NCBI RefSeq assembly: GCF_020283565.1
Contig: NC_060062.1
Coordinates: forward strand, 4,563,322-4,627,321
DNA from: Trifolium pratense
Lineage: Eukaryota; Streptophyta; Magnoliopsida; Fabales; Fabaceae
Length of the DNA stretch: 64,000 bases
Direction of reading: 5' to 3'
The notes below the pieces were generated by a model. It was not told the origin of the DNA. It did no database searches and worked only from the letters and a program-made list of their open reading frames with translations. Below, piece by piece: positions 20,927 through 32,943 of this stretch. A program made the translations under genes and the position numbers. How positions within the stretch are numbered: position 1 is the stretch's first letter; every line of letters starts with the position of its first letter.

Positions 20927-23900
20927 ATGGCAATAAACGGGGGTGCTAATAAGAAGGTTTGTGTAACTGGGGCTGGAGGGTTTGTAGCATCATGGCTTGT
21001 TAAGCTTCTTCTTTCCAAAGGTTACTCTGTCCATGGAACTGTCAGACAACCTGGTAATACATCTCATCTCATCATCGTTCGTATAATGTTTCAATATTTT
21101 TAGAATAAAGTAAAAATATATTAGTTATTGAAGCAATGTTCTAATAGTTCATTAGTGGTTATACATGTATACATTGTTTTTATACAAGCAAAAGCAATAT
21201 AGAACAAAGAAATACATTTAGATTTAGATGCAAGAGATTATTACAAACCTATGAAACAAGGACACTCTTCGGATTATGCCTGTTTTGGTGTCGCACACTT
21301 TATAATTATATTGAAATATGTCATTTTTCTCAAATTATTATCGGTGTCAACGTGTTTGTGTGTGTCCGATGTTTGTGTCTCTGTCCGTGATTCATGGTTA
21401 CAAACTAGCTAACTCCAATTATCAAAACAAATAAAGGATATGTAATGTTGTTATATCATGATAAACTACTGCAAAGTTATATCAAGTATCGCAGCATAAA
21501 TGCATATCAATTAAATTTGTGATAGGTAAGGAATGAATCATCATTTTGATCCTCGAAATTTTAGGGTTAGTGAATTTGGTCCTGGAAATTTACAAAATAT
21601 AATATTTTGGGATAACAAAAGTTTAGCTGAATTGGGTCCTAGGGGATCCACTAGGATCAGGGCAAGCCTCAAAGCTCTTAGAGGACGTTGACTGAAGTAC
21701 TTACATATTACCCACCAACGAAATCTTAACATTGATAGCGGCAGTTGAACCCACGCTCTTGTGGGGCATCAGCCAAAATGATAAATTAGCTCCTGAAACT
21801 GAAGACAATCAATCAATTAGTCGTATTAAACAATCCACTTGGGTTGGTCTGGTGGTATTAGCCTGGGACCTGGGAGTGTGCTCCTCCTTAAGGTTTCAGG
21901 TTCGATTATCTCTGGTGTCAATTTGAGTAGGCTAATTTAGCTTCTTCAAAAAAACTCCGATTGAACATGCTCTAAATAATTCTCAAGACATTCAATTTTA
22001 GGGCTAGTATAATTTTTGGAATGCATGGATGTTATACTTTTCATACAAGTTTTGAAGAGGATATTGTTATATTATATATTCATTTTTTCTGTCATTCTTT
22101 GAGGTACAATTGTTGTTGTGATTCACTTGAAGTGTATGTATGACTTTGACCATTGCAGGTAGTAAGAAATATGAACACTTGCTTAAACTTGAGAGAGCTT
22201 CTGAGAACCTTACACTTTTCGAAGCAGATATCTTGAATTATGAATCTGTTTACAAAGCAATTGTCGGATGCACTGCTGTTTTCCATGTTGCAAGCCCTGT
22301 ACCTTCAACAGTTGTACCAAATCCTGAGGTAACCAAAACATATTTCGAATCTTCTTCTCTTGTTTTCGGTGTATGTTTGGTTCCACTTTATGAGGAGGCA
22401 AAGTTGATTCTAGATGTGTAGCATTGATTTTGCCTCTAGAATTGATTCTAAAGCGAATGTATCGAAACATAAATCACTTTAAGTTCAACTCAGTTTTAGG
22501 TAGAATCAATTTTACAAAACCAATACATTCAAAATAAACTTTGACAATTGACAGTGCAAAACCAAACGCACACTCAGACTAATTTGATATGTGATCGAGT
22601 GATTCCCATTTTTCATTCATGTTCATGATTAAAGACACCAAGTAGTTGAATGGTTCTGTTTATTAATCAATGCCATTGAAATTGATTCGTGTATATTGGA
22701 GATTTCATTGCTTCATGGAAACATTCAGTTGTTTCAGCAATTCACGTATATGCAAAAAGTCGTTACTTTAGTATATCGTTTTTTTTATCTGAATTACACA
22801 TGCCTTCCAAAACTCAGAAGCATTTAGTTTAATGTTTTTCTTAAGAAAAAATGAATGGTTGTGCAGTTAATAATGTGTCTCTAATCTTATTTATTCTATT
22901 GTTAGGATCATGTAATGTGTAAAATTGACACTGCAAGTTTTATGTTTTGAATTTAATTAGTAATATTAGTAGAGATTATAAGATAGTATGATACTCTATG
23001 CAGGTGGAAGTGATTGAGCCAGCAGTGAAGGGAACTGCTAATGTACTTGAAGCTTCTCTCAAAGCTAAAGTGGAGCGTGTCGTCTTTGTATCATCTGGAG
23101 CTGCTGTTGCTATCAATCCTAATTTCTCGGAAGATAAAGTGATTGACGAGTCTTGTTGGTCTGACAAAGACTACTGCAAAAAAACTAAGGTCACTAAGAT
23201 TTTATTACATTATATGTGAGCATGACATTGACGACTTATTATTGGCCTAGTCATATGATCGTAGTTGTGTCCGTTTTAATATTTCATTCAGACATTTTAT
23301 TTGCAATATATGTTATGTTTCGATCATAAAATAACTTTGTATTATGGAAATAAACTCATACCTACATATGATCCAGAACTGGTATTGTTATGCCAAGACA
23401 GAAGCAGAAGAGCAGGCACTGAATTTCGCGAAAAGAACTGGGCATGATGTTGTAAGCATTTGTCCTACCCTTGTTTTGGGGCCAATTTTACAGTCAACCA
23501 CTAACTCAAGTAGCTTAGTTCTCATCAAACTTTTAAAAGGTACCTACTGATATCAAATTCTTATAATGTGCCATGCTAGTTAAAATGCCTTATTGTTAAT
23601 CACATAACTTTTATAAAATCTGGCCATGCGAAAATGGTGTTTGATTTTCATTGTGCATAACATATTACGAATTTGTGCATGTTATTCATTGTGTCTTTCT
23701 TATTTGTCTGAATTGAAGGTTGTGATACATTGGAGAATAAGCACCGTTGGATAGTTGACGTACGAGACTTGGTCGATGCAATACTATTGGCATATGAGAA
23801 TCATGAGGCAGAAGGGAGATACATATGCACTTCACACGCTGTCACGGAACGAGATTTGGTGGAGAAATTGAAGAGTAAATATCCAAACTACAAGTACCCT

Positions 23901-24148
23901 ACAAAGTAAGCTTAAGTTTCATAATAATATCTATAAATCAAAGGGAACTTATAAAGTAGTAGTAGTCATAAATGATTCCAATCTTATCTAGAATTTTCAT
24001 TGTTGGCAGCTATACTGAGGTGAATGATTACAGAATGCTGAGCTCAAAGAAACTGCAAAGTTTAGGATGGAAATTCAGGCCATTGGAGGAAACACTAATT
24101 GATTCTGTTAAGAGCTATGAGGAGGCTGGAATACTTCATTCACAATAA
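20927..24148 (+). CDS. Cinnamoyl-CoA-reductase-like NADPH oxidoreductase (copy 1)
   Basis: An extended short-chain dehydrogenase of the CCR-like family (cytosolic, reducing hydroxycinnamoyl-CoA or related aldehyde/ketone substrates with NADPH). Six exons: 20,927-21,053; 22,159-22,328; 23,004-23,189; 23,377-23,539; 23,719-23,905; 24,010-24,148. All junctions are GT-AG and the joined frame is 323 aa. The Rossmann motif [20 protein letters not shown] is near residue 12 and TVRQPG places the NADPH-selecting Arg. VVFVSSGAA gives the catalytic Ser, and [11 protein letters not shown] carries the family signature with Tyr and Lys of Yxxx[15 protein letters not shown] and [14 protein letters not shown] close the fold. 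The signature is NWYCYAK rather than the classic NWYCYGK, so a lignin CCR role is not assured; it resembles the CRL subgroup. Intron 1 contains a SINE and a foldback. Confidence 0.9.
21250..21410. repeat. Foldback-type repeat in intron 1 of copy 1 (also in copies 2 and 3)
   Basis: cctatgaaacaaggacac at the left is answered by gtgtctctgtccgtgattca at the right. Equivalent sequences sit at the same intron position in copy 2 (about 26,390-26,520) and copy 3 (about 30,470-30,625), so the element was present before the array expanded. A compact relative occurs at 32,871-32,943. Confidence 0.65.
21833..21955 (+). mobile_element. Au-type SINE in intron 1 of copy 1
   Basis: ttgggttggtctggtggtat, then gcctgggacctgggagtgtg, then caggttcgattatc (B box near 21,897-21,910) and caatttgagtaggctaa follow the layout of the plant Au SINE as I remember it. 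The tail is T-rich. It is absent from the matching intron of copies 2 and 3, so it arrived after duplication. Confidence 0.7.
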
Positions 24149-24369
24149 ATGTGACTGCTTGTTTTGTGAATGTATTTCAGTTTCTGTATTTGTTTGTGCT
24201 TCACAAAACAATGACTGCATTTAAATTTACATTGGTGTTATTAAATATTGAACTACAAGATTTATGCTTCAATCTCTTCAATACATATTTGGATTTACCA
24301 TGATATTGACAAATCATGGTGAGCATTATAGAAAATCTATTATACTTTTTTGTTTTAGTTTTTTAGTAA
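24149..24369. other. 3' flank of reductase copy 1
   Basis: Non-coding. cagtttctgtatttg, tgtgcttcacaaaacaatgac and tgactgcatttaaatttac are shared with the flank of copy 3 (32,716-32,815), so copies 1 and 3 are closest in their 3' regions. No clear polyadenylation signal beyond AATAAA-like aataaat at 24,144. Confidence 0.6.
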
Positions 24370-24727
24370 TCAAATCAATTACTTCAGTCACTTCAATGGT
24401 GAACTTGAAGGCTTGCTTCATCAAATTTCACAATCTGAGCTGGACCTTGATTTGGTTAATCTTTCCAACCAGAGAACACTTCCTGTTGATGGATTGCGAG
24501 AACTTGGTTCAAAGATGATAAACTTGAGGGTTTTGATTTGCTCAAACATTGGCTGTCTTCGTGATAGCCATCTAGTTGTGATATCTTATTGTTTTCCATT
24601 TCTTGAAGAGCTTGATATTAGCTTTCCTTTGGATTCTCAAGCATTGGATTTTGGATTACTAAGGCTATCTTCAATGCTCGAGAATCTGCGCAAGATTGAT
24701 TTTTCCGGAAATCACTTGATCACTGAT
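24370..24727 (+). pseudogene. Fragment of F-box/LRR gene A, in inverted orientation
   Basis: About 358 bp encode HFNGELEGLLHQISQSELDL and continue to ENLRKIDFSGNHLITD, nearly identical to codons about 72-190 of gene A (33,078-34,751, opposite strand). Homology starts near cagtcacttcaatggtg and stops abruptly after cacttgatcactgata. No F-box precedes it and unrelated sequence follows to 24,898, so it is a displaced, inverted piece rather than a gene. Its low divergence points to a recent copy. Confidence 0.85.
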
Positions 24728-25042
24728 ACCCGTATCTTATTCCTAAAACCAGTTCCAGGTTTCCCACACTTTCGAATTTCATCAATACAAATGTCAAGTA
24801 ACAGTTTGGTATCATTTGGATTGTTCCACTTTGCTTTTCCTAAATTTTCAGATTTACATGAAAGGTTTTCTTTGATAGTCATAGCTGCATTACGTTAGAA
24901 AATCATAAATACTTAAAAGAGAAAGAAAGAAACGATGATAAATTTTTACTTTTTAGATTCATCCAATAACTATTGACTCATAAATTTTAATTAGGAAAAC
25001 TCATCATAGTCAAATCGACACTCTTATCTAACCTATATAAAT

Positions 25043-25571
25043 CAAGGTTATCAAAACCGGACCGAACCGGCCGGTCGGACCGGTCGGACCGTGAACCGGT
25101 CATGAAAGCGGTTCGGTTTTGAGCAAAAAACGGATAGGAAACCGACCGGCAAAAAAACGTGTGAACCGAGGTCGAACCGGGTTGAACCGGCGAACCGGCC
25201 GGCGGTTCAAGCGGTTTTGAAGATTTTTTTTAAAAAAAAAAAAATAGGGCAAAACAACGTCGTTTTAATTTTATTTTTTTTAAAAAAAAAATCTGAAACA
25301 AAATAACGACGTCGTAGGAATAGGAAATGTTTTTGTTTTTCATTTGGTTTGAATTATAAATTTTATTTTATTTTGACTTGTGATATTTTATCTTTTTAAT
25401 GTGTGAAATTATGAAATATTGAGCAATTATTCATATATATTTATTTATATATTAATTAAAATATATATTTAATTAAAAACGGTTCGACCCCGATTGAACC
25501 CGGTCCGACCAATTGAACCTTGAACCGGTGAGCTCGCCGGTTCGATGACCGGTCCGGTTCTGACAACCTTG
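25043..25571. mobile_element. Non-autonomous hAT element, copy I
   Basis: A 529-bp element with terminal inverted repeats caaggttatcaaaaccgg and, reversed, caaggttgtcagaaccgg, flanked by an exact 8-bp duplication atataaat (25,035-25,042 and 25,572-25,579). The 8-bp duplication is diagnostic of hAT. The ends are rich in aaccggt motifs and the centre is AT-rich with acgacgtcg pieces. There is no transposase. A second copy is at 62,289-62,829. Confidence 0.88.
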
Positions 25572-25667
25572 ATATAAATAGTCAAAATTATATACTAGTA
25601 ACAGGATTCGTATAACTAGTATGTGATAGTGTGAAACCACTACTAGCAAAAATCATACTATAATAAA

Positions 25668-25878
25668 ACCTATTTTTTTCCTCTTATTTAGAGCTTATGC
25701 AAACAACTTATGCAACTTTTATATATTATTATAAGTTTGTCAAGGTAGTTTATGATAAAATAGCTTATAAAATTACAATTTTCACTAGTGTGAACTTATA
25801 AAATAACATAAAACTGAATTTATATTGCATAAGCTATTTGCATAAGCTCAAAAAAAGCTAGACCAAACGGACCTAAAG
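25668..25878. mobile_element. Miniature foldback element
   Basis: agagcttatgcaaacaactt at the left is mirrored by tttgcataagctcaaaaaaa at the right, with cctattttttt against aaacggacct near the tips. This is an AT-rich miniature element of about 210 bp without coding capacity. The exact ends and target duplication are uncertain. Confidence 0.55.
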
Positions 25879-26095
25879 TATAAACTATGAGATATGTTCT
25901 TATGTTGTGATTTAATTAAAGTGAACCATGATGAATGCGTCTCCATTTTATCAATTTTTAATCAACATTTAAATATATATTTCTATACCATGTCATCAAT
26001 ACGAATAAGAATTAAATAAATTTATGTGAAGGTTGACTTCAGAGTTGTCTTTATCCTTTTGAGATTTTTTTAGAGTAAAAGAAGAGGAGGTGATA

Positions 26096-28574
26096 ATGGC
26101 AACAAATGGGGGTGCTAATAAGAAGGTTTGTGTAACTGGGGCTGGAGGGTTTATAGCATCATGGCTTGTTAAGCTTCTTCTATCCAAAGGTTACTCTGTC
26201 CATGGAACTGTCAGACAACCTGGTAATATATTCGTTTAATGTTTCAATTTTTTTAGAATAAAGTAAAATTTAGTTTATGAACCAATGTACATTCATCAAT
26301 TGTTATACATGTATACATTTTATTTCTATAAGCAGCAATATAGACCAAAAAAATACATTTAGATTTAGATGCAGGAGATTATTACAAACCTATGAAGCAT
26401 AGACACTGCTCACATTAGGTGTGTCCTGATTTATGACACTTTATAATTATATTATGTCATTTTCTCGTATTATTATCGATGTCGACGTGTCTGGTGTTTG
26501 TGTTTGTGCTTAATAGTTACAAACTAAATCCAATTATCAAAACTAATAAAGGATATGTAATGTTGTTATATCATGATAAAAGACAGCAAAAAATTTGTAC
26601 AGGATCTTACTTTTATATCAAGTCTCATAGCATAAATGCATAGCCTTAGTTTATCAGCACCACCACAGTAATTAAATTTGTGATAACCAAGGTAATGTGT
26701 GAATATATTATTGGGTCCTCATGGGGATCACTAGGATCAGAGCAAGCCTCAAAGCTCTTAGAGGACGTTGACAGAAGTACTTACATATTGCCCACCAACC
26801 TATCGTAATAATGTCATAAGTAAATCACTCATTTATGAGAACTTCATACCATCTTTGATAACTTTGACCACTGCAGGTAGTAAGAAATATGAACACTTAC
26901 TGAAACTTGAGAGAGCTTCAGAGAACCTTACACTTTTCGAAGCAGATATCTTGAATTATGAATCTCTTTACAAAGCAATTGTCAGATGCAGTGCAGTTTT
27001 CCATGTTGCTAGTCCTGTACCTTCAACAGTTGTATCAAATCCTGAGGTAACCAAAACATATTTGGAATGTTCTTCGATCTCTTGTTTTCAGTGTATGATT
27101 GGTTCAACTTTATGAGGATCATGTAATGTGTACAATTCACACTGCAAGTTTTATGTTTTGATACTACAGGTGGAAGTGATTGAGCCTGCAGTGAAAGGAA
27201 CTGCTAATGTACTTGAAGCTTCTCTCAAAGCTAAAGTGGAACGTGTCGTCTTTGTATCATCTGGAGTTGCTGCTGCTATCAATCCTAATTTCCCGAAAGA
27301 TAAAGTGATTGACGAGTCTTGTTGGTCTGATAAAGACTACTGCAAAAAAGCTAAGGTCGCTAATATTTTATTACATGTGTGCATGACATTGACTTATCAT
27401 TGGCTGGTAATATGACCATAGTCGTGTCCGATTTAGTATGCAAAATATGCTATATTTCAATCATAAAAGAAATTTTGTATTATGTAAATAAACTGATATG
27501 TCGCATATGATCCAGAACTGGTATTGTTATGCCAAGACAGAAGCAGAAGAGCAGGCGCTGAATTTCGCGAAAAGAACCGGGCTTGATGTTGTAAGCATTT
27601 GTCCTACCCTTGTTTTGGGACCAATTTTACAGTCAACCACTAATTCAAGTAGTTTGGTTCTCATCAAACTTTTAAAAGGTACCTACTGATATCAAATTCT
27701 TATAATGTGCCATGCTAGTTAAAATGCCATATTGGGGAAATGGATTGTCTCCAGTGCATATTTCACTGGAGGGTATTCAGTGACAATCTCAACTCTTCAT
27801 TGTTTTTTGTTATGATTGAATTGTTTGAAAAAAAAAAATTGAATGGCTTGGATTTAATGGGAGAGTAATGTGACATGAGAGGACCTGCTCCCGTTAATCA
27901 CATAACTTCCATAAAATCATTGGCCATGTGAAAATGGTGTTTGATTTTCATTGTGCATAACAGATTACGAGTGTGGCCTTAGAAATTTATTTTGTATTGG
28001 TATCAATATTTATAGTCATGAATTATGATTATGCCCCTCATGGGGAGATTTCTCTGCATTATTACTTGTTTCCCTGCCCCTATGCCATAGTTTCCTTATA
28101 AATATTAAAATAATTTGTCATGTTATTCATCGTGTCTTTCTTATTTGTCTGAAATGAAGGCTGTGATACATTGGAGAACAAGCATCGTTGGATAGTTGAC
28201 GTACGAGATGTAGTTGATGCGATACTTTTGGTTTATGAGAATCACAAGGCAGAAGGGAGATACATATGTTTTTCACACGCTGTCACGGAACGAGATTTGG
28301 TGGAGAAATTGAAGAGTATATTTCCAAATTACAAGTGCCCTACAAAGTAAGCTTGAGTTCCGTATTATCTTTCTAAGTTCCCATTATAAAGTAGTAGTAG
28401 TCATAAATGATTACAATCTTATCTAGAAAATTCATTGTTGGCAGCTATAGTGAGGTGGATGATAACAGAATGCTGAGCTCAGAGAAACTGCAAAGTTTAG
28501 GTTGGAAATTCAGGCCATTGGAGGAAACACTCATTGATTCTGTTAAGAGCTATGAGGAGGCTGGACTACTCTAA
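26096..28574 (+). CDS. Cinnamoyl-CoA-reductase-like NADPH oxidoreductase (copy 2)
   Basis: Same six-exon plan as copy 1: 26,096-26,222; 26,877-27,046; 27,170-27,355; 27,516-27,678; 28,160-28,346; 28,445-28,574, which joins to 320 aa. The first five exons have exactly the same lengths as in copy 1. The cofactor motif [20 protein letters not shown], the catalytic Ser of [11 protein letters not shown] and the signature [11 protein letters not shown] are kept. Substitutions include [10 protein letters not shown] for [10 protein letters not shown] and [11 protein letters not shown] in exon 6. The stop comes three codons earlier than in copy 1 (EAGLL). Intron 4 carries a roughly 165-bp insertion (27,730-27,896) absent from copies 1 and 3. 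Expected to be a functional enzyme; the substrate is unknown. Confidence 0.9.
27730..27896. mobile_element. Insertion in intron 4 of copy 2
   Basis: Copy 1 reads gccttattgttaatcacata across this point; copy 2 has about 165 extra bases between tattg and ttaatcacata. The ends, ggggaaatggattgtctcca and gaggacctgctcccg, are a loose inverted match, consistent with a small DNA transposon. Confidence 0.6.
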
Positions 28575-30043
28575 TCACAATATCATCATCTCCCTATTTG
28601 GGAGGAAGCTCTCATTAGGGGTGTGCGTGGTTCATGAACCGAATCAGACTAAATCTATAATAAATGTGACTGCTTGTTTATTGTACTCAACAAGATACAC
28701 TGTTCTTATGCTGGCTCAGTTCTTAAGTAAGTTTAAGTTGTTGGTGAAAGCAATAATTGATCTCAAAGTACTTGCCACCCCTTCACAAACTTGTGTCTAA
28801 TTGGAATCTGTTTGGTTTATCACTTGCTTAATCTTATTTAAACCATCTTAACCAAATTATCAATGCATGAGCTGGAACTATTGACATTGTGCATGCCAAT
28901 TTAAAATCCACATCTTAACTTGCTAGAAATTGGTTTAATTTCTGTGTGTCACACAATCATCATAATCATAATAACGAATCAACTAGCCCCGAAAATAGAT
29001 GGGACTTCATTACCGACAAGAAAGTAAATTGGTGATTTTCAAATGATAAAAAGCTTGATTAGGTTTTGCGAATCCCTCCCTTATCACAATTTAGAATGAA
29101 CCCGGCCTTAGATTATAATTTTTCTCTTTGTTGTTACAATGAATTTACAAAATAGTTCATGTCATGGTTAGTGAACAAAAACCATTTCGTATAATCTCCT
29201 AACCGGAATTGTCAGGCCGACATTATGATCGGGTTGGATTCGAACTCTGATTCCTCCTTATGTGTATGAATTTATAATAACTCTGTTATTTCGTATCTAC
29301 TTAAAAAAATATTAATTCTCTTAAATAAAATCTCAAATAAAAAACATGGATGAGAGAATAATCTTTACAAAGGACTTGTTTCATTACCGACAATTACTAC
29401 TGAGAGTGACAAGTAGTTGTCCAAAACATAAATACACTGACAGAAAATGACTTTTCTAGTCCATGTAGTATATCCCTCAGTCCTCACACAATGTTTTCAC
29501 TCTTACTACTTTTGGAAATAATAACAATGTGCATGTGATATTTTATTAGGAGAATGAGGAAACATATTAAAGATATAAATGTTTTCACTCTTATCATCAT
29601 TTCCCTATTTGGGAGGCAATTCTAAATATAAAATCTTATTACTTCTATTTGAGGTTAGACACAAGCTTGTATTGATACTGTTTGGGAAGACACATAAATT
29701 AGCTTATAGCTTATAAATTCATTTAATTAAAAAAACTATGTTTGATAACAGTTTTTGAAAAATAGCAATAAGTATAACTGATACTTGGCAGTACCTCTGC
29801 ACAAAAGTAGTTGTTTCATTACTGACAATTATTATTACGAGTCAAAATAGAGCTAAAAGAGGAAAAAGTTATTATTACCCTTAAAGGAAAATGAACTATT
29901 AAGCACACAGAACAGAAAATGACAGCACCTATTTTTTGTAGTCCCTCCCTCATTGAATTGCTATAAGCATCTGTCCTAACATAGCCAACAAAAATGTAAC
30001 GAATAATAAACACATGGATCATACATGTATGGAATTTTCTGAA

Positions 30044-30075
<32 letters not shown>

Positions 30076-30179
30076 GGTGATTTAAATGAATGAATGAGTG
30101 GAAAATTCATGTGAGGTTTTCAGAGTTATCTTCGTCCTTTTAAGATTTTTTGAGAGTAAAAGAAGAGGAGGTGGTGATA
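28575..30179. other. Intergenic, reductase copies 2 and 3
   Basis: 28,661-28,945 preserves the uninterrupted ancestral flank that in copy 0 is split by the Copia, LINE, SINE and LTR elements. About 29,390-29,480 and 29,806-29,960 are diverged repeats of each other (attaccgacaatta, cagaaaatgac). About 29,660-29,760 has a gcttatagcttata motif typical of AT-rich miniature elements. No gene is supported. Confidence 0.6.
30045..30076. repeat. (ATT)n microsatellite before copy 3
   Basis: About ten TTA/ATT units lie about 105 bp upstream of the copy 3 ATG, at the place where copy 1 has only a short attactatttattag stretch. It lies in the core promoter or leader and may vary in length. Confidence 0.9.
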
Positions 30180-32703
30180 ATGGCAACAAATGGGGGTGCT
30201 AATAAGAAGGTTTGTGTAACTGGGGCTGGAGGGTTTGTAGCATCATGGCTTGTTAAGCTTCTTCTTTCCAAAGGTTATTCTGTCCATGGAACTGTTAGAC
30301 AACTTGGTAATACATCTCATCATCATTGGTATAATGTTTCATTATTTTTAGGATAAATTAAAATATCTTAGTTATTGAACCAATGTTCTAATACATGTAT
30401 ACGTTTTTTTTATAACCAAGAAATATAGATAGACCTAAGAAATACATTAGATGCAGGAGATTATTACAAACCTATGAAGCACAAACACTCGTCGAATTAG
30501 GCGTGTCTCGGTGTTGGACACTTTACGATTATATTGAATTATGTCATTTTCTCATATTATTATCGTTTTATCGGCGTCAACGTGTTTGTGTCGTGTCCGG
30601 TGTTTGTATCTGTGTCTGTACTTTATCAGCACCACCACAGTAATTAAATTTGTGATAACCAAGGTAATGAGTGAATCATCATTTTGATCCTTCAAATTTT
30701 AGGGCTAGTGAATTTGGTCCTCCAAATTTACAAAATATAATATTTTGGGATAACAAAAGTTTAGCTGAATTGGGTCCCGGGGATCATTAGGATCGGAGCA
30801 AGCCTCAAAGCTCTTAGAGAGAGTTGACAGAAGTACTTACATATTGTCCACCAAAATTTAAGACAGACAATTCAGTTGCCTTATGACTTTCAATCAATTT
30901 TCATGCAAAATAGATATCAAGAGAAGCTCTAATGGAAACAAACTCCTATTAAACGTGCCCTAAATAATTGTCATGACCTTCACTTTTAGGGACTAAAATG
31001 GTGATTCAATACCAAGCTTATAGTTGAAATGAAAGCCGACCAATTTGTAGCACATAGGACCAAATTAACAAATATATGCTATGAAGCATATGACTCTGAC
31101 ACGGTCAACACCGTTAATGTAAAAAACTTAGGAAACTGACACTGAGGATATTGGTATATATGCCTCTTTTCTCTCATACTTTGAAGTACAATTGTTGTTG
31201 TGATTCATTTGAAGTGTATGTATGACTTTGACCACACTGCAGGTAGTAAGAAATATGAACACTTGCTGAAACTTGAGAGAGCTTCTGAGAACCTTACACT
31301 TTTCGAAGCAGATATCTTGAATTATGAATCTGTTTACAAGGCAATTGTCGGATGCAGTGCCGTTTTCCATGTTGCTAGCCCTGTACCTTCAACAGTTGTA
31401 CCAAATCCTGAGGTAACCAAAACATAGTTGGAATGTTCTCGTGTTTTCAATGTATGGTTGGTTCTAGACGGGTAGCATCGATTTTGACAAGTTTAAATGT
31501 TCTCAATTACTGAGGTAGAGATGATATGATACTGCAGGTGGAAGTGATTGAGCCTGCAGTGAAGGGAACTGCTAATGTACTTGAAGCTTGTCTCAAAGCT
31601 AAAGTGGAACGCGTTGTCTTTCTATCATCTGCAGCTGCTGTTGCTATCAATCCTAATTTCCCCAAAGAGAAAGTGATCGATGAATCTTGTTGGTCTGATA
31701 AAGACTACTGCAAAAATACTAAGGTCACTAAGATTTTATTAGATTACATGTGTGCATGACATCGACTTATCATTGGCCTGGTGATATGTTCGTAGTCGTG
31801 TCTGTTTTACTATTTTATTCAGATCTTTTAGTTGCAAAATATGCTATGTTTTAATCATAAAAGAAATTTTGTATTATGTAATAAACTCATACGTCGCATG
31901 TGATCCAGAACTGGTATTATTATTCCAAGACAGAAGCAGAAGAGCAGGCCCTGAATTTCGCGAAAAGAACTGGACTTAATGTTGTAAGCATTTGTCCTCC
32001 CCTTGTTTTGGGGCCAATTTTACAGTCAACCACTAATTTAAGTAGCTTGGTTCTCATCAAACTTTTAAAAGGTGCCTACTCATATCAAATTCTTATAATA
32101 AGCCATGTGAAAATGGTTTGATTTTCATTGTGCATAACATATTAAGACTCTGGCCTTAGAAATTTATATATTGGTATCAATATTTATAGTCATGAATTAA
32201 GATTATGCCCTTTATAGGGATAAGATTGTTTCCATATAAATATTAAAATGATTTTTTATTTTACTCATCTGAATTGAAGGCTGTGATTCATTGAAGTATC
32301 AACATCGTTGGATAGTTGACGTGCGAGATGTAGTTGATGCAATACTTTTGGCTTATGAGAATCACAAGGCAGAAGGGAGATACATATGTTTTTCACACAC
32401 TGTCGCAAATCGAGATTTGTTGGAGAAATTGAAGAGTCTATTTCCAAACTACAAGTACCCTACAAAGTAAGCTTAAATTCCATATTATCTATAAATCAAA
32501 GGGAACTTATAAAGTAGTAGTAGTCATAAATGATTACAATCTTATCTAAAAATTTCATTGTTGGCAGCTATACTGAGGTGGATGATTATAGAATGCTGAC
32601 TCTGAGCTCACAGAAACTGCAAAATTTGGGTTGGAAATTCAGGCCTTTGGAGGAAACACTCATTGATTCTGTTAAGAGCTATAAGGAAGCTGGACTACTT
32701 TAA
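30180..32703 (+). CDS. Cinnamoyl-CoA-reductase-like NADPH oxidoreductase (copy 3)
   Basis: Exons 30,180-30,306; 31,243-31,412; 31,538-31,723; 31,909-32,071; 32,280-32,466; 32,568-32,703 join to 322 aa with GT-AG junctions. The Rossmann motif and the SDR Ser ([11 protein letters not shown]) are present. The family signature has drifted to [11 protein letters not shown], keeping the catalytic Tyr and Lys but replacing Cys and Ala. Pro after TVRQ is Leu. ICPPLVLGP replaces ICPTLVLGP, and exon 6 gains two codons ([14 protein letters not shown]). Still intact, but the most diverged at the substrate side, so it may be the copy with altered specificity or relaxed selection. Its 3' end faces F-box gene A across 374 bp. 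Confidence 0.88.
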
Positions 32704-32870
32704 TCACAATAATTTTCAGTTTCTGCAAAGTTTCAATTTCTGTATTTGCTTGTGCTTCTCAAAACAATGACTGCATTAAATTTACAATGTGTTAATAAAT
32801 ATTGAACAATTTTTATGCTAACAAAATGTTCCTTCACACTTCCATGATTTGGAACATGTAACATTACAAT

Positions 32871-32943
32871 ATGAAGCACGGACACTCCTCAAGTTAGGCG
32901 TGTCCTGTGTTGGACAGTGTCCGTGTCTGTGTCCGTGCTTCAT
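32871..32943. repeat. Perfect 15-bp inverted repeat between convergent genes
   Basis: atgaagcacggacac (32,871-32,885) and gtgtccgtgcttcat (32,929-32,943) are exact reverse complements with a 43-bp loop. They lie midway between the converging reductase copy 3 and F-box gene A. The sequence belongs to the same repeat family as the foldbacks in the reductase intron 1. Confidence 0.8.

Larger units (their letters stand above)
24899..26095. other. Intergenic, reductase copies 1 and 2
   Basis: Holds a non-autonomous hAT element (25,043-25,571) and a further foldback (25,668-25,878), listed separately. From about 25,990 the sequence matches the upstream leader of copies 1 and 3 (ttatgtgaaggttgacttcag). 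No ORF of note. Confidence 0.6.
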
